18,237 bases of DNA from Bacillota bacterium (GTDB lineage Bacteria > Bacillota > Clostridia > Acetivibrionales > DSM-1351). Shown here piece by piece: positions 6,339 through 14,248 of this stretch (within the stretch, counting starts at the first letter, position 1; each line of letters begins with the position of its first letter). The stretch is from NCBI GenBank assembly GCA_023441625.1, contig JAEZOA010000074.1, positions 1 to 18,237 of the forward strand, in the 5' to 3' direction. The position numbers and the translations under genes were made by a program. The notes under the pieces were generated by a model. It saw only the letters and a list, made by a program, of their open reading frames with translations, had not been told where the DNA came from and searched no databases.

Positions 6339-7664
6339 ATGTTGAAAATAACATTTATGGGTGCTGGTAGTACAATATTTGCAAGAAATGTTCTTGGAGA
6401 TTGTATGTGTTCAGAAGGCTTGAGTGGCAGTGAATTATGTCTGTACGATATTAATCGTGACAGACTTGAGGAGTCCAAATCAATGCTGGAGGCTATTAAT
6501 AAAAATGTTAATAGTGGAAGAGCAAAAATAAAAACCTTTCTGGGAGTTGAAAACAGAAAAGATGCATTAAGAGGGGCAGACTTTATAGTTAATGCCATTC
6601 AAGTAGGGGGCTACGACCCTTGTACCATAACAGATTTTGAGATTCCAAAGAAATATGGACTAAAACAGACAATCGCCGATACACTAGGTATCGGAGGCAT
6701 CATGAGGGGATTGAGAACTATACCTGTAATGGAGGAGTTTTCTAGAGATATTGAAGAGGTATGCCCTAATGCATGGTTTTTGAATTATACAAATCCTATG
6801 GCAATTCTTTCAGGCTATATGCAGAGATATACAGGTGTAAAGACGGTAGGATTATGCCATAGTGTACAGGTATGCTCAAAAGATCTTTTGAAAGCATTGG
6901 ATATGCAGGATAAAATAGAAGGACGCAGAGACCTTATTGCAGGAATTAATCACATGGCATGGCTGCTTGAAATAAAGGATAAGGATGGAAATGACCTATA
7001 CCCGGAAATAAAGAGAAGAGCAAATTTGAAAAATATCAGTGAAAAGCATTATGATATGGTTCGTTATGAATATATGAACAGGCTTGGTTATTACTGTACT
7101 GAATCAAGCGAGCATAATGCAGAATATAACCCTTTCTTTATAAAATCACGTTACCCTGAGCTGATTGACAAATATAACATTCCTCTTGACGAGTACCCTA
7201 GAAGATGCATCCAGCAGATTGCAGACTGGAATAAGCAGAGAGACGAAATTGTAAATAATGCAAGTTTGACTCATAAGAGAACGGAAGAGTATGCATCGTC
7301 AATAATGGAGGCTATTGTATCAAATAGACCATATTATTTTGGAGGTAACGTTTTAAATAGCGGAGGACTTATTGAAAATCTGCCTGCTGAGGCTTGTGTT
7401 GAGGTTCCATGCGTTGTCAATAGCATGGGATTAATGCCATGTAGAGTAGGGAAACTGCCTGTTCAGCTTGCTGCTATGAATATGACTAACATCAATGCTC
7501 AGCTATTAACCATTGAAGCGGCTGTCACAAGAAAGAAAGAACACATATATCATGCTGCTATGCTTGATCCGCATACATCTGCAGAGCTTTCAATAGATGA
7601 CATAGTGGCTATGGTGGATGAACTGATAGAGGCACATGGAGCATGGTTACCAAAATTTAAGTAG
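6339..7664 (+). CDS. melA: GH4 alpha-galactosidase (melibiase-type, NAD+/Mn2+-dependent)
   Basis: This 441-residue cytosolic enzyme belongs to glycoside hydrolase family 4, which cleaves by transient oxidation at C3 using NAD+ and a divalent metal. The Rossmann loop GAGST is at residues 8-12, NYTNPMA at 149-155, the metal-binding CHSVQ at 173-177 and INHMAW at 203-208. CHSVQ is the alpha-galactosidase variant seen in Escherichia coli MelA (about 451 residues). The expected product is galactose released from melibiose or related alpha-galactosides. ACGGAGGG lies about 10 nt before the ATG at 6339. It is transcribed divergently from its likely AraC regulator. No transporter is adjacent, so substrate uptake must be encoded elsewhere. 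Alpha-glucosidase or glucuronidase activity is possible in GH4 but less likely given the Cys motif. Confidence 0.9.
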   Translation: MLKITFMGAGSTIFARNVLGDCMCSEGLSGSELCLYDINRDRLEESKSMLEAINKNVNSGRAKIKTFLGVENRKDALRGADFIVNAIQVGGYDPCTITDFEIPKKYGLKQTIADTLGIGGIMRGLRTIPVMEEFSRDIEEVCPNAWFLNYTNPMAILSGYMQRYTGVKTVGLCHSVQVCSKDLLKALDMQDKIEGRRDLIAGINHMAWLLEIKDKDGNDLYPEIKRRANLKNISEKHYDMVRYEYMNRLGYYCTESSEHNAEYNPFFIKSRYPELIDKYNIPLDEYPRRCIQQIADWNKQRDEIVNNASLTHKRTEEYASSIMEAIVSNRPYYFGGNVLNSGGLIENLPAEACVEVPCVVNSMGLMPCRVGKLPVQLAAMNMTNINAQLLTIEAAVTRKKEHIYHAAMLDPHTSAELSIDDIVAMVDELIEAHGAWLPKFK

Positions 7665-7890
7665 TCTTGTTGCTGTCATCACTTCTGTACTTGGAGGGAG
7701 ACAATAAGATAAGTATTTTCGTTTGCTGAGTATTTTGATAGTACATGAGAATCCTCCAAATAAGAAAAAATTTCGTAGAGGTAGGCCTATATTTTCAATT
7801 CACTACCTGAAGTGCTGGAGTTTGTAAGATGAATACATTAGTTTATTTTATCGAAAATTGAATACAAATTCCTAATTTATATTTTCAATG

Positions 7891-7942
7891 TTGACACAAT
7901 ACATAATATATTATATAGTCAAATACATAATATGTTATATAT
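7891..7942 (+). promoter_or_regulatory. MarR-gene promoter with two near-identical operator-like repeats
   Basis: TTGACA at 7891-7896, a 17-bp spacer and TATAGT at 7914-7919 form a near-consensus promoter. Two 20-bp elements, ATACATAATATATTATATAG (7899-7918) and ATACATAATATGTTATATAT (7923-7942), differ at three positions and are 24 bp apart. The first covers the spacer and -10, the second the start region. Each contains a partial palindrome of the kind bound by MarR dimers. Repression by the downstream MarR product is the likely role. Confidence 0.6.
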
Positions 7943-7954
7943 TGAGGATACAAT

Positions 7955-8398
7955 GTGAAAATATTAGGTATTAATGAAGAATATGCAATCTATGGAACTC
8001 TTTTTTCTTTAAGCAACAGAATTCAAGCAATTGGGGATAAAGACTTTAAAGATATTACCATGAAGCAGCATTTTTTAATGGTAGCACTGGGGATGTTTGA
8101 TAGCCCTCCTACACTGAAAGAAATGGCTGAGTTAATTGGATGTTCCTATCAGAATGTAAAAAGAATGGCAGAACATTTACAGAGGGAAGAATATTTACAA
8201 ATTGTACTGCACAGCAATGATAAGCGAAAATTATTGCTTATATCCACTGGTAAGCTAGAAAAAATGGCAGACTCAAATCGTGAAATAAGTATATCTTTCA
8301 TGTCAAAACTCTACAGAAACATTCCACGAGAAGATTTAGTTACTACTCTAAATACTATGATAAAAATGAATAAAAATATTGGAGGTATTATAGAATGA
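7955..8398 (+). CDS. MarR-family transcriptional regulator
   Basis: A 147-residue winged-helix protein of typical MarR length. Residues about 35-105 hold the DNA-binding core: TMKQHFLMVALGMFDSPPTL, then KEMAELIGCSYQNVKRMAEH (recognition helix), then a wing with NDKRKLLLIS. Flanking helices at both ends would form the dimer interface. The GTG start at 7955 has GAGG at 7944-7947. The stop overlaps the ATG of the membrane-protein gene by 4 bp (ATGA, 8395-8398), so the two are translationally coupled and probably repressed together from the promoter at 7891. The ligand is unknown; MarR proteins commonly sense phenolics, antibiotics or oxidants. Confidence 0.92.
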   Translation: MKILGINEEYAIYGTLFSLSNRIQAIGDKDFKDITMKQHFLMVALGMFDSPPTLKEMAELIGCSYQNVKRMAEHLQREEYLQIVLHSNDKRKLLLISTGKLEKMADSNREISISFMSKLYRNIPREDLVTTLNTMIKMNKNIGGIIE

Positions 8399-9264
8399 CA
8401 AAAAGAAAAAATTGGCTGGCAGTAGTTACGATGTTGTTGATGTGTATTACTACGATTTCTGGTATTTTGTCTATAGATTTCTCTCATGCTCATAGTTTTC
8501 TTAATCAATATGGTCAATCAGTTTCCATTTATGGTTATGGGATATATGCATTTGATAGTTACTTTAAGGCACCTATATTAATTGGAGCAGATTTTTGTTT
8601 TCTTTTTATATTAGTGCCTATGTTTTTGTATACATATATTCAATATCTAAGAAATAGTGATTCATTAAATAATTTAAAGATGATTTCTGTATATTCTGTA
8701 GCATTATATTATGCAATGAGTATTTCATTTGGAGTCACATATAATAAATTGTTTTTAGTATATATTGCTCTGTTTTCCTGCTCTTTATTTGGAATGTTTA
8801 TACATATAAAAAATATTGAATGGAACCAAACAATCAAAGCCACAAAGGGATTGAAAGCATTTTTGATTTTATGCGGAGTGGCACTGATTGTTGCATGGCT
8901 GCCAGATATTATTCCTACACTTATTAATGGAGGGACATTATCGTTAATAGAAGTGTATACAACAGAAATTACATATGTATTGGATATGGGAATCATTAGT
9001 CCTTTGTGCTTTGTATGCTTGTACTTGCTTGCAAAAAAACAAAGCTTGGGGACGATGTTATTAGCAATCATTCTTAGAATATGCATAGTTGTTGGAATTA
9101 TGATAATTCCACAAACTATATTGCAGATTGCTTCAGGAGCTGAAATTGCAATACCCGTATTAATTACAAAGGCTCTGTCATTTGTGATGTTAGGTGGTTT
9201 TGCCTTGTTCTTTAATATAAAAATGTATAAGGAGTTATCACATGAAAGTGCAAAGAAGAAATAA
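8395..9264 (+). CDS. integral membrane protein, about 8 TM, function unknown
   Basis: I do not recognise a named family. The 289-residue protein has about eight hydrophobic segments, roughly at residues 8-26, 58-80, 93-115, 117-136, 150-172, 190-212, 216-240 and 250-277, with Lys-rich cytoplasmic ends. The first loop (about 27-57, with DFSHAHSFLNQYGQSVSIYG) is likely extracytoplasmic. No transporter signature, ATPase motif or catalytic motif stands out. It is translationally coupled to the MarR gene, which argues for a MarR-controlled membrane function such as efflux or membrane stress response; that is inference from context. Confidence 0.8.
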   Translation: MTKRKNWLAVVTMLLMCITTISGILSIDFSHAHSFLNQYGQSVSIYGYGIYAFDSYFKAPILIGADFCFLFILVPMFLYTYIQYLRNSDSLNNLKMISVYSVALYYAMSISFGVTYNKLFLVYIALFSCSLFGMFIHIKNIEWNQTIKATKGLKAFLILCGVALIVAWLPDIIPTLINGGTLSLIEVYTTEITYVLDMGIISPLCFVCLYLLAKKQSLGTMLLAIILRICIVVGIMIIPQTILQIASGAEIAIPVLITKALSFVMLGGFALFFNIKMYKELSHESAKKK

Positions 9265-9356
9265 GATTAACTTTAAAAACTCATGCTCTTTAATTTGTGC
9301 ATAAAAAGAGAGGACAATTATCTGGGGATATTATAATATCATAGGGAGCTGATTAT

Positions 9357-10211
9357 ATGGAATGGATTGAAAGACTAAATAAAGCTATTAATCATATTGA
9401 AGAACACTTAACAGAGGAAATAGATTATGAACAGCTTGCAAAAATAGCATGCTGTTCAACCTATCATTTTCAAAGAATGTTTGCATACATGGCAAATGTT
9501 CCGCTATCCGAATATATCCGTCGCAGGCGTATGTCTTTGGCAGCGGTAGATTTGCAAGACAGTGACAAGAAAGTTATTGATGTAGCTCTTAAATATGGTT
9601 ATTCTTCTCCAACAGCGTTTACTAGAGCTTTTCAAAGTGTACATGGATTTGCGCCATCATTTGTAAAGGAGGGGACAACTCCATTGAAGGCATTTCCACC
9701 TATCAGCTTCAAAATTAGCATTAAAGGAGCAGATGAAATTAATTACAGAATTGAAAAGAAAGAAGCCTTTCGTATTGTTGGAATTGCAGAGCCTCTTTAT
9801 AAAGAAGTTGAGAAAAACTTTGAAATTGTTCCCCAAATGTGGGGAAAGGCAGCTATGGATGGGACTATTCCTAAATTAGTATCTTTGATGGATAGTCAGC
9901 CAACAGGAATTCTAGGTGTAAGTGCCTGCAATAACGTAGAGGAGTGGAAGTATTTTATAGCTGTTACAAGTACAAAGCCAACTACTGATAATCTAGAAGA
10001 ATATATTGTACAACCTTATACATGGGCAATATTTTACGGAGAAGGACAATGCCCGCAGGCAATTCAGGAATTAGAGCAACGTATTGTAAGAGAGTGGTTA
10101 CCTACTTCTGGATATGAATATGATAATGGACCTGATATTGAACTTTATATTAGCCCAGACCCGCAAAAGGCTAAATTTGAGGTATGGATTCCAGTCAAAA
10201 AAAGTGGTTAA
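9357..10211 (+). CDS. AraC-family regulator with GyrI-like effector domain
   Basis: The 284-residue protein has the standard AraC-GyrI layout: a double helix-turn-helix at residues 1-105 (LAKIACCSTYHFQRMFAYMA and VIDVALKYGYSSPTAFTRAF), then a GyrI/BacR-type ligand domain at about 120-284 (YRIEKKEAFRIVGIAEPLYK, then WAIFYGEGQCPQAIQELEQR, ending DIELYISPDPQKAKFEVWIP). This matches the non-DUF3788 part of the regulator at 2254. GGGAG at 9344-9348 precedes the ATG, and a TATAAT at 9332-9337 is a possible -10 box, so it may have its own promoter. The following small gene is 43 bp away and probably co-transcribed. It likely senses a hydrophobic or cationic small molecule. Confidence 0.92.
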   Translation: MEWIERLNKAINHIEEHLTEEIDYEQLAKIACCSTYHFQRMFAYMANVPLSEYIRRRRMSLAAVDLQDSDKKVIDVALKYGYSSPTAFTRAFQSVHGFAPSFVKEGTTPLKAFPPISFKISIKGADEINYRIEKKEAFRIVGIAEPLYKEVEKNFEIVPQMWGKAAMDGTIPKLVSLMDSQPTGILGVSACNNVEEWKYFIAVTSTKPTTDNLEEYIVQPYTWAIFYGEGQCPQAIQELEQRIVREWLPTSGYEYDNGPDIELYISPDPQKAKFEVWIPVKKSG

Positions 10212-10254
10212 GAAGTATTAACTATTATAAGACATGAAAGAGGGGGGAAATTAA

Positions 10255-10734
10255 GTGAACGAGCAATTCAACGAATTTCTTGATACAGTAGATAGTTCAA
10301 ACAAAGATATTGTTGCTGAAATCAACAATTATCTTACACAAAATAATTGTAAATGTGAATTAAAAACTGCCAAAAATGGGTTTGTTGTTTCCTATATTTT
10401 GAGCGAAACGAAAAGAACATTAGCTACTTTTGTATCACGTAAAACAGGCATGAAATTACGTATTTATCCCGAACATATTGGACAATATGCTGCTTTTCTA
10501 AATACATTGCCTGATAAAATGAAAAAGGAAATCACAAAGGCTTCGGTATGTAAACGATTGATAAATCCAGATGACTGCAATCCGAGATGTATAATGGGAT
10601 ATGATTTTATAATGGATAAGGAGCGTTATCAAAAGTGTCGATATATGGCATTTATGCCTGCCCTAAATGAGGGAAACAATCCGTATATCAAAGCCTTTTT
10701 GGAGCAGGAAATGCTGTTGCAAAAAAACACTTAA
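10255..10734 (+). CDS. small cytosolic Cys-rich protein of unknown function
   Basis: I do not recognise an assigned family. The 159-residue protein has no signal peptide or membrane segment. The N-terminal 90 residues look like a mixed alpha/beta domain with a helical start (NEQFNEFLDTVDSSNKDIVA). The C-terminal third carries four cysteines, C99, C108, C112 and C128, in the context KRLINPDDCNPRCIMGYDF and YQKCRYMAF, spaced as a possible metal site; two more are at C32 and C34. A GTG start at 10255 follows a GAGGGGGG ribosome binding site. It lies 43 bp behind an AraC-GyrI regulator and ahead of a terminator, so the pair forms a transcription unit. A link to the regulator's ligand response is plausible but unproven. 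Confidence 0.8.
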   Translation: MNEQFNEFLDTVDSSNKDIVAEINNYLTQNNCKCELKTAKNGFVVSYILSETKRTLATFVSRKTGMKLRIYPEHIGQYAAFLNTLPDKMKKEITKASVCKRLINPDDCNPRCIMGYDFIMDKERYQKCRYMAFMPALNEGNNPYIKAFLEQEMLLQKNT

Positions 10735-10765
10735 TAGTTTCATCCTATTTTAAAATTAACAAATA

Positions 10766-10806
10766 GCACTCCTTAAGTTTCTATTTGAAGCTGAGGGGTG
10801 TTTTTT
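10766..10806 (+). terminator. intrinsic terminator after the AraC-GyrI/Cys-rich unit
   Basis: CACTCCT (10767-10773) pairs with AGGGGTG (10794-10800), with one G-T pair, and is followed by a run of six T (10801-10806). The stem can extend weakly through AAG/CTT. It ends the unit 32 bp after the stop codon at 10734. Confidence 0.7.
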
Positions 10807-10931
10807 GTTGAACATTTTATTTTTAAAGAGTACAATTGTAATAACAATTATGTAAAGTGTTGTTATTTAACATAGCTTTCATAGAACAAATGTAATAAAC
10901 AACTTTAAGATAAAGTGAGGACTTTAAAAAA

Positions 10932-11978
10932 ATGAAAAAAATAATTTCGTACATACTAACACTAGCAATGCTACTGACGCTAGGTTTAACAATGGGGGGA
11001 CAAACATCAAAAGCAGCTACAAGTACAACCATCAAAGTAATAGTAAACGGAAATAAGACAAGCTTCCCCGACACACAGCCGTGTCTAGATGGAAATAACA
11101 GAGTACAGGTACCTGTAAGATTTGTTAGTGAAGCATTAGGAGCAACTGTTGCATGGGTTGGAAGTAATAAATCAGTTGTAGTGGTAAAAGATAAAAATAA
11201 AGTTGTATTATATGCTGACAAAAAAGACTACACTATCAATGGCGAAAAAAAAACAATGGATACTGTAGCAACAAATAAAAATGGAAGAATACTCGTACCT
11301 ATACGCTTTGTAAGTGAAGCATTGGGAGCAGTTGTCACCTGGGACGGAACAACACATACAGTAAATATATCAATAAAAGAAAACCAGAACTTTGGGGATG
11401 AGTTAGGCACAAATCCAAATCCAGATAGAGCGATAACACTTGAAGAAAAGCAAAGGCTAGATAGTTACAAATTAAATATCGGTGACAATAGTGGGTTAGG
11501 ATTTACCAAAACGAATGAAGAATTTATTGAGGCAATGCAGGAATTAGATTCATCGCGTATAACAGATTATATAGAATTTGCTACAGGTGCAATAGAAGGA
11601 CTTTGGAATGTTGATTATACTAAAGGCGAGAAGGCGTTTAAGGATGCTATGAGGCCTTTTGCATCGAGTGAGTCAGTTCTGGATAGATGGTGGAAAGAGA
11701 ATTATGAGGATAAGATTATTGTAAAGGGTAAGTTCTACACCGACACATCAATGATATATGAAGATGCATCAGGCTCGGTTCGAGTAAGAGGTGTAATGCG
11801 ATATTATATAACATCTTGTGTGGATCTTGAAAATGCATTTGGAAAAGGTGCAAAACTAAATACATGGTTGGAAGAGGATTATGATGTTAAGATTGGGTAT
11901 CTTGGTGGACATACATATTTTTATGAAGGCATGGTTACTTTGAACCCTTCTTTTAGGTATATTGAAGGGGAGAAGTAG
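10932..11978 (+). CDS. secreted stalk-domain (copper amine oxidase N-like) protein
   Basis: The 348-residue protein begins with a clear signal peptide (KK, hydrophobic core 4-22, predicted cleavage after SKA at 26-28). Residues about 30-150 form a copper-amine-oxidase N-terminal-like 'stalk' domain with two internal repeats, VPVRFVSEALGATVAW (60-75) and VPIRFVSEALGAVVTW (122-137). This domain is widespread in secreted clostridial and Paenibacillus proteins and does not imply amine oxidase activity; no oxidase catalytic domain follows. Residues 165-348 are an unrecognised globular region rich in Trp, Tyr and acidic residues. There is no LPXTG, SLH or transmembrane anchor. GTGAGG lies about 12 nt before the ATG. 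It stands alone between two terminators. Role is probably extracellular or cell-wall associated. Confidence 0.88.
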   Translation: MKKIISYILTLAMLLTLGLTMGGQTSKAATSTTIKVIVNGNKTSFPDTQPCLDGNNRVQVPVRFVSEALGATVAWVGSNKSVVVVKDKNKVVLYADKKDYTINGEKKTMDTVATNKNGRILVPIRFVSEALGAVVTWDGTTHTVNISIKENQNFGDELGTNPNPDRAITLEEKQRLDSYKLNIGDNSGLGFTKTNEEFIEAMQELDSSRITDYIEFATGAIEGLWNVDYTKGEKAFKDAMRPFASSESVLDRWWKENYEDKIIVKGKFYTDTSMIYEDASGSVRVRGVMRYYITSCVDLENAFGKGAKLNTWLEEDYDVKIGYLGGHTYFYEGMVTLNPSFRYIEGEK

Positions 11979-11994
11979 AGGGTTATGCTGCAAA

Positions 11995-12032
11995 AAAACA
12001 AATCCTGTGATAATGATACAGGATTTGTTTTT
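11995..12032 (+). terminator. intrinsic terminator after the stalk-domain gene
   Basis: AAAACAAATCCTGT (11995-12008) and ACAGGATTTGTTTT (12018-12031) are perfect reverse complements around a 9-nt loop, with a T-run at the 3' side and an A-run at the 5' side, so it could work in both directions. It starts 17 bp after the stop codon. Confidence 0.9.
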
Positions 12033-12262
12033 GATATAAAGACATTATACGTACCTATGATATAATTACTACAATGCCCAAAGAGAACTGGAAAAAGTCT
12101 GACCACCCTTTGATTCGAAAATTGGTTATTAAATCTCAATGCGTTATTCATTCTCTGCAAATGAATTAATAAAGCAGAGAGCACTAAACGGAGAGGAGAA
12201 TTAGTTGTATAAAGTAATTGGAGCCTATTATATATTAAGAGATATTCTCTGTGCGAGGTTAT

Positions 12263-12673
12263 ATGAAAGATTTAAATTTACAATTAAGAAAAAGCAATCT
12301 GTTCCTACAAGCCGAAACAAGTAAAGTAAAATTAAATATTCCAGTAACCATTTTAGTATATTTTTTATTGTGGCTAATTGGGCTTATGTTAGGGCGTTTA
12401 CTAGCACTATCCGTTTTAAATATTTTAGAATTTTTTGGTTATTTAAATGAGAGTTTTATGGTTGCATTAAGAAAAATGATAGTATGTGGAACACAGATAA
12501 CAGTTTTCTTTTTATGGGTAAAGTTTGTAGAAAAACGCCCTGTAAGTTCTGTTGGTTTTCAAACAGGTAGACCTTTAAAATCATATTTAATTGGATTTAT
12601 CTTTGGTCTATTCACAATATCAGCAGTCACAGCAATATTATTTATTACTGGAATGGAGCTCTTTATATTATGA
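12263..12673 (+). pseudogene. truncated CPBP/CAAX-protease-like membrane protein (N-terminal part)
   Basis: The 136-residue reading has three hydrophobic segments (about 28-52, 66-88 and 105-133) and the linker KFVEKRPVSSVGFQTGRPLK, which resembles the region before the catalytic core in CPBP-family intramembrane proteases (W-K-x-x-E-x-R-x-x-x-S-I-G-F). Full-length members are near 250-300 residues and carry EExxxR and His motifs in later helices; these are missing because the frame stops at 12673. I infer a 3'-truncated gene. The ATG at 12263 has GAGG only 4 nt upstream; a GTG at 12251 is an in-frame alternative. It is also possible that it is a small stand-alone membrane protein. Confidence 0.55.
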
Positions 12674-12747
12674 GCGAAAAAGTGGAATATAAAGATTATA
12701 TAATAAGATTAATTAATGGAGATTTAAAAGCTGGGGTAATAATGTGA
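12670..12747 (+). CDS. possible 25-residue ORF coupled to the CPBP-like fragment
   Basis: An ATG overlaps the preceding stop (ATGA at 12670-12673) and opens a 25-codon frame beginning MSEKVEYKDYIIRLINGDLK. The overlap would allow translational coupling, but the frame has no recognisable family and may be chance or the leftover of a deleted gene. Confidence 0.2.
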   Translation: MSEKVEYKDYIIRLINGDLKAGVIM

Positions 12748-12776
12748 TAATATGTAGAAATAGGGGGTATTCATAG

Positions 12777-13601
12777 ATGATATCCTTGTTGTCCAGTATC
12801 TATTTATACTCTAAAAATAAACGGAAGAGAGAAATAGAAATGTATATTAACAAGCAGTCGAAAACAAAAGAATATAAAGCCTCAAAGTATGAAATGAATC
12901 GACGGAAAAGAGCTTTTATAACTCTTTCTATAAGTCTATTTCTAACTATATGTATATTTTCATTAGATGTTATAATATCAATGCCAAAAATTTTAGTGCC
13001 TTCTTTAATTATCTTTGCAATGATTCTTATTCTGTTAATAGTTAGATTAAATAAGACCCATGATAAACAATCATATATGCAAATCCAACTTACTGACAGT
13101 GAACTTAAATGGATATTTAAAGACTCATGTGACATATGCTTATTATCGGATATTAAAAGTATACGAATTAAAAGAACTACAAAAGGGTTAATAAGAGAAA
13201 TAAGAATTATTACACATGGGATGAAGTTCCTTTATATAAATGGACTTGAGGAGTTTGAGGAGTTTATAAGTTATTTGATTAGTAAAACAGAAAATGTAAA
13301 CATAATAAATTATAGAGAACCTGTTGATTTTGACCATCCATTATATTATGTGTTCTTCGGAATAGTATTTGGTATTATTACTACTTTAACATTTAGAGTG
13401 ATTCCGCTAATAGGATTAAGTAATATAAAATATGTGCAATTAATAATTTCATGTTTCATTATTTTTGTTGGTATATTCTTTGTTTTAAACAAGCCAGTAA
13501 GAGGTAGGTACGGAAGTAAAAATAAAAATGCTGATTATGTTTGTGGGTTATTTTTTTTAGCAATAGGTGTTTTTATTATAATTTATTCAAAAAATTTTTA
13601 G
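12777..13601 (+). CDS. membrane protein of unknown function
   Basis: No family is recognised. The 274-residue protein starts with a highly basic cytoplasmic segment (about residues 13-46, many Lys/Arg), then two membrane segments (about 47-66 and 71-90), a soluble domain of about 100 residues (95-180) with beta-rich character including QIQLTDSELKWIFKDSCDIC and GMKFLYINGLEEFEEFISYL, and three further membrane segments (about 189-208, 217-238 and 253-272). The soluble part resembles the PH-like domains of small bacterial membrane proteins, but only in general pattern. A TAGGGGG ribosome binding site lies at 12761-12767. A hairpin follows directly on the stop codon. It is unusually AT-rich even for this window. 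Confidence 0.75.
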   Translation: MISLLSSIYLYSKNKRKREIEMYINKQSKTKEYKASKYEMNRRKRAFITLSISLFLTICIFSLDVIISMPKILVPSLIIFAMILILLIVRLNKTHDKQSYMQIQLTDSELKWIFKDSCDICLLSDIKSIRIKRTTKGLIREIRIITHGMKFLYINGLEEFEEFISYLISKTENVNIINYREPVDFDHPLYYVFFGIVFGIITTLTFRVIPLIGLSNIKYVQLIISCFIIFVGIFFVLNKPVRGRYGSKNKNADYVCGLFFLAIGVFIIIYSKNF

Positions 13602-13687
13602 CACAGAGGGCACTCGGATATTCATTAAGTTACCATTCAATATTTGGGATACTTGAGGTGAAAACCGTTTGCCCTCTGTGCTTTTAA
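13600..13687. terminator. 13-bp perfect stem with 57-nt loop between convergent genes
   Basis: AGCACAGAGGGCA (13600-13612) is the exact reverse complement of TGCCCTCTGTGCT (13670-13682), followed by TTTT. The stem overlaps the last bases of the stop codon of the upstream gene. On the minus strand the downstream side is AAAAATTTTTT, so it may also terminate the rib operon. The loop is much longer than in normal intrinsic terminators. Confidence 0.6.
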
Positions 13688-13752
13688 ATAATTACTATAC
13701 AAGACTAAATTGAGTGCGCAAAAATCATATTAAAACTAAAATCAATGTAATA

Positions 13753-14220
13753 CTATGCTTCTATTTCGCGAATAAGATTGACCATTTCAATAGCGCCAAC
13801 TGCACAATCAAAGCCTTTATTACCAGCCTTGGTGCCTGCGCGTTCAATAGCCTGTTCGATATTTTCCGTGGTTAGTACGCCAAACATGACAGGAATTCCA
13901 CTATTTAGAGATACGTGAGCAATACCTTTGGATACTTCACTACAAACATAGTCATAGTGGGTTGTACTCCCCCGGATAACTGCGCCAAGGCAGATAAGTG
14001 CATCGTACAAACCTGTTTTCGCCATTTTAGAAGTGACTAATGGGAGCTCAAATGCACCTGGAACCCATGCAATGTCGATATTACAATCACTGATATCATG
14101 GCGTCTTAGTCCGTCTAATGCACCGCTTAACAGCTTGCTTGTGATAAATTCATTGAAACGTGCGGCAACAATGCCAATTTTAATGTCTTTTGATACAAGT
14201 TTTCCTTCAAATGTTCTCAT
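13753..14220 (-). CDS. ribH: 6,7-dimethyl-8-ribityllumazine synthase
   Basis: RibH condenses 5-amino-6-ribitylamino-uracil with 3,4-dihydroxy-2-butanone 4-phosphate, the penultimate riboflavin step; in Bacillus it forms a 60-subunit capsid around riboflavin synthase. From the ATG at 14218-14220 the protein is 155 residues, close to the 154 of Bacillus subtilis. ARFNEFITSKLLSGALDGLR, WVPGAFELPLV and GAVIRGSTTHYDYVC are conserved, the last carrying the catalytic His (His88 in this numbering). An in-frame ATG three codons earlier (14227-14229) touches the ribosome binding site GAGGAG with no spacer, so the second ATG is preferred. It is the last gene of the rib operon, 28 bp after ribBA. Confidence 0.95.
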   Translation of the reverse strand: MRTFEGKLVSKDIKIGIVAARFNEFITSKLLSGALDGLRRHDISDCNIDIAWVPGAFELPLVTSKMAKTGLYDALICLGAVIRGSTTHYDYVCSEVSKGIAHVSLNSGIPVMFGVLTTENIEQAIERAGTKAGNKGFDCAVGAIEMVNLIREIEA

Positions 14221-14248
14221 TCTTAACATCTCCTCTGTTGTTATTATT

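Noticed and set aside
7708..7827. 39-codon open stretch with KKKFRRGRP between the GH4 and MarR genes
   Set aside because: No start codon or ribosome binding site and no recognisable family; could be a relic but cannot be supported.
9282..9310. CTCTTT/AAAGAG stem after the 8-TM gene as a terminator
   Set aside because: Short AT-rich stem without a following T-run.
12067..12100. Peptide YNYYNAQRELEKV resembling the end of an IS3-type transposase
   Set aside because: Similarity is limited to a few residues, the frame stops at once, and no inverted repeats or other transposase parts are nearby.
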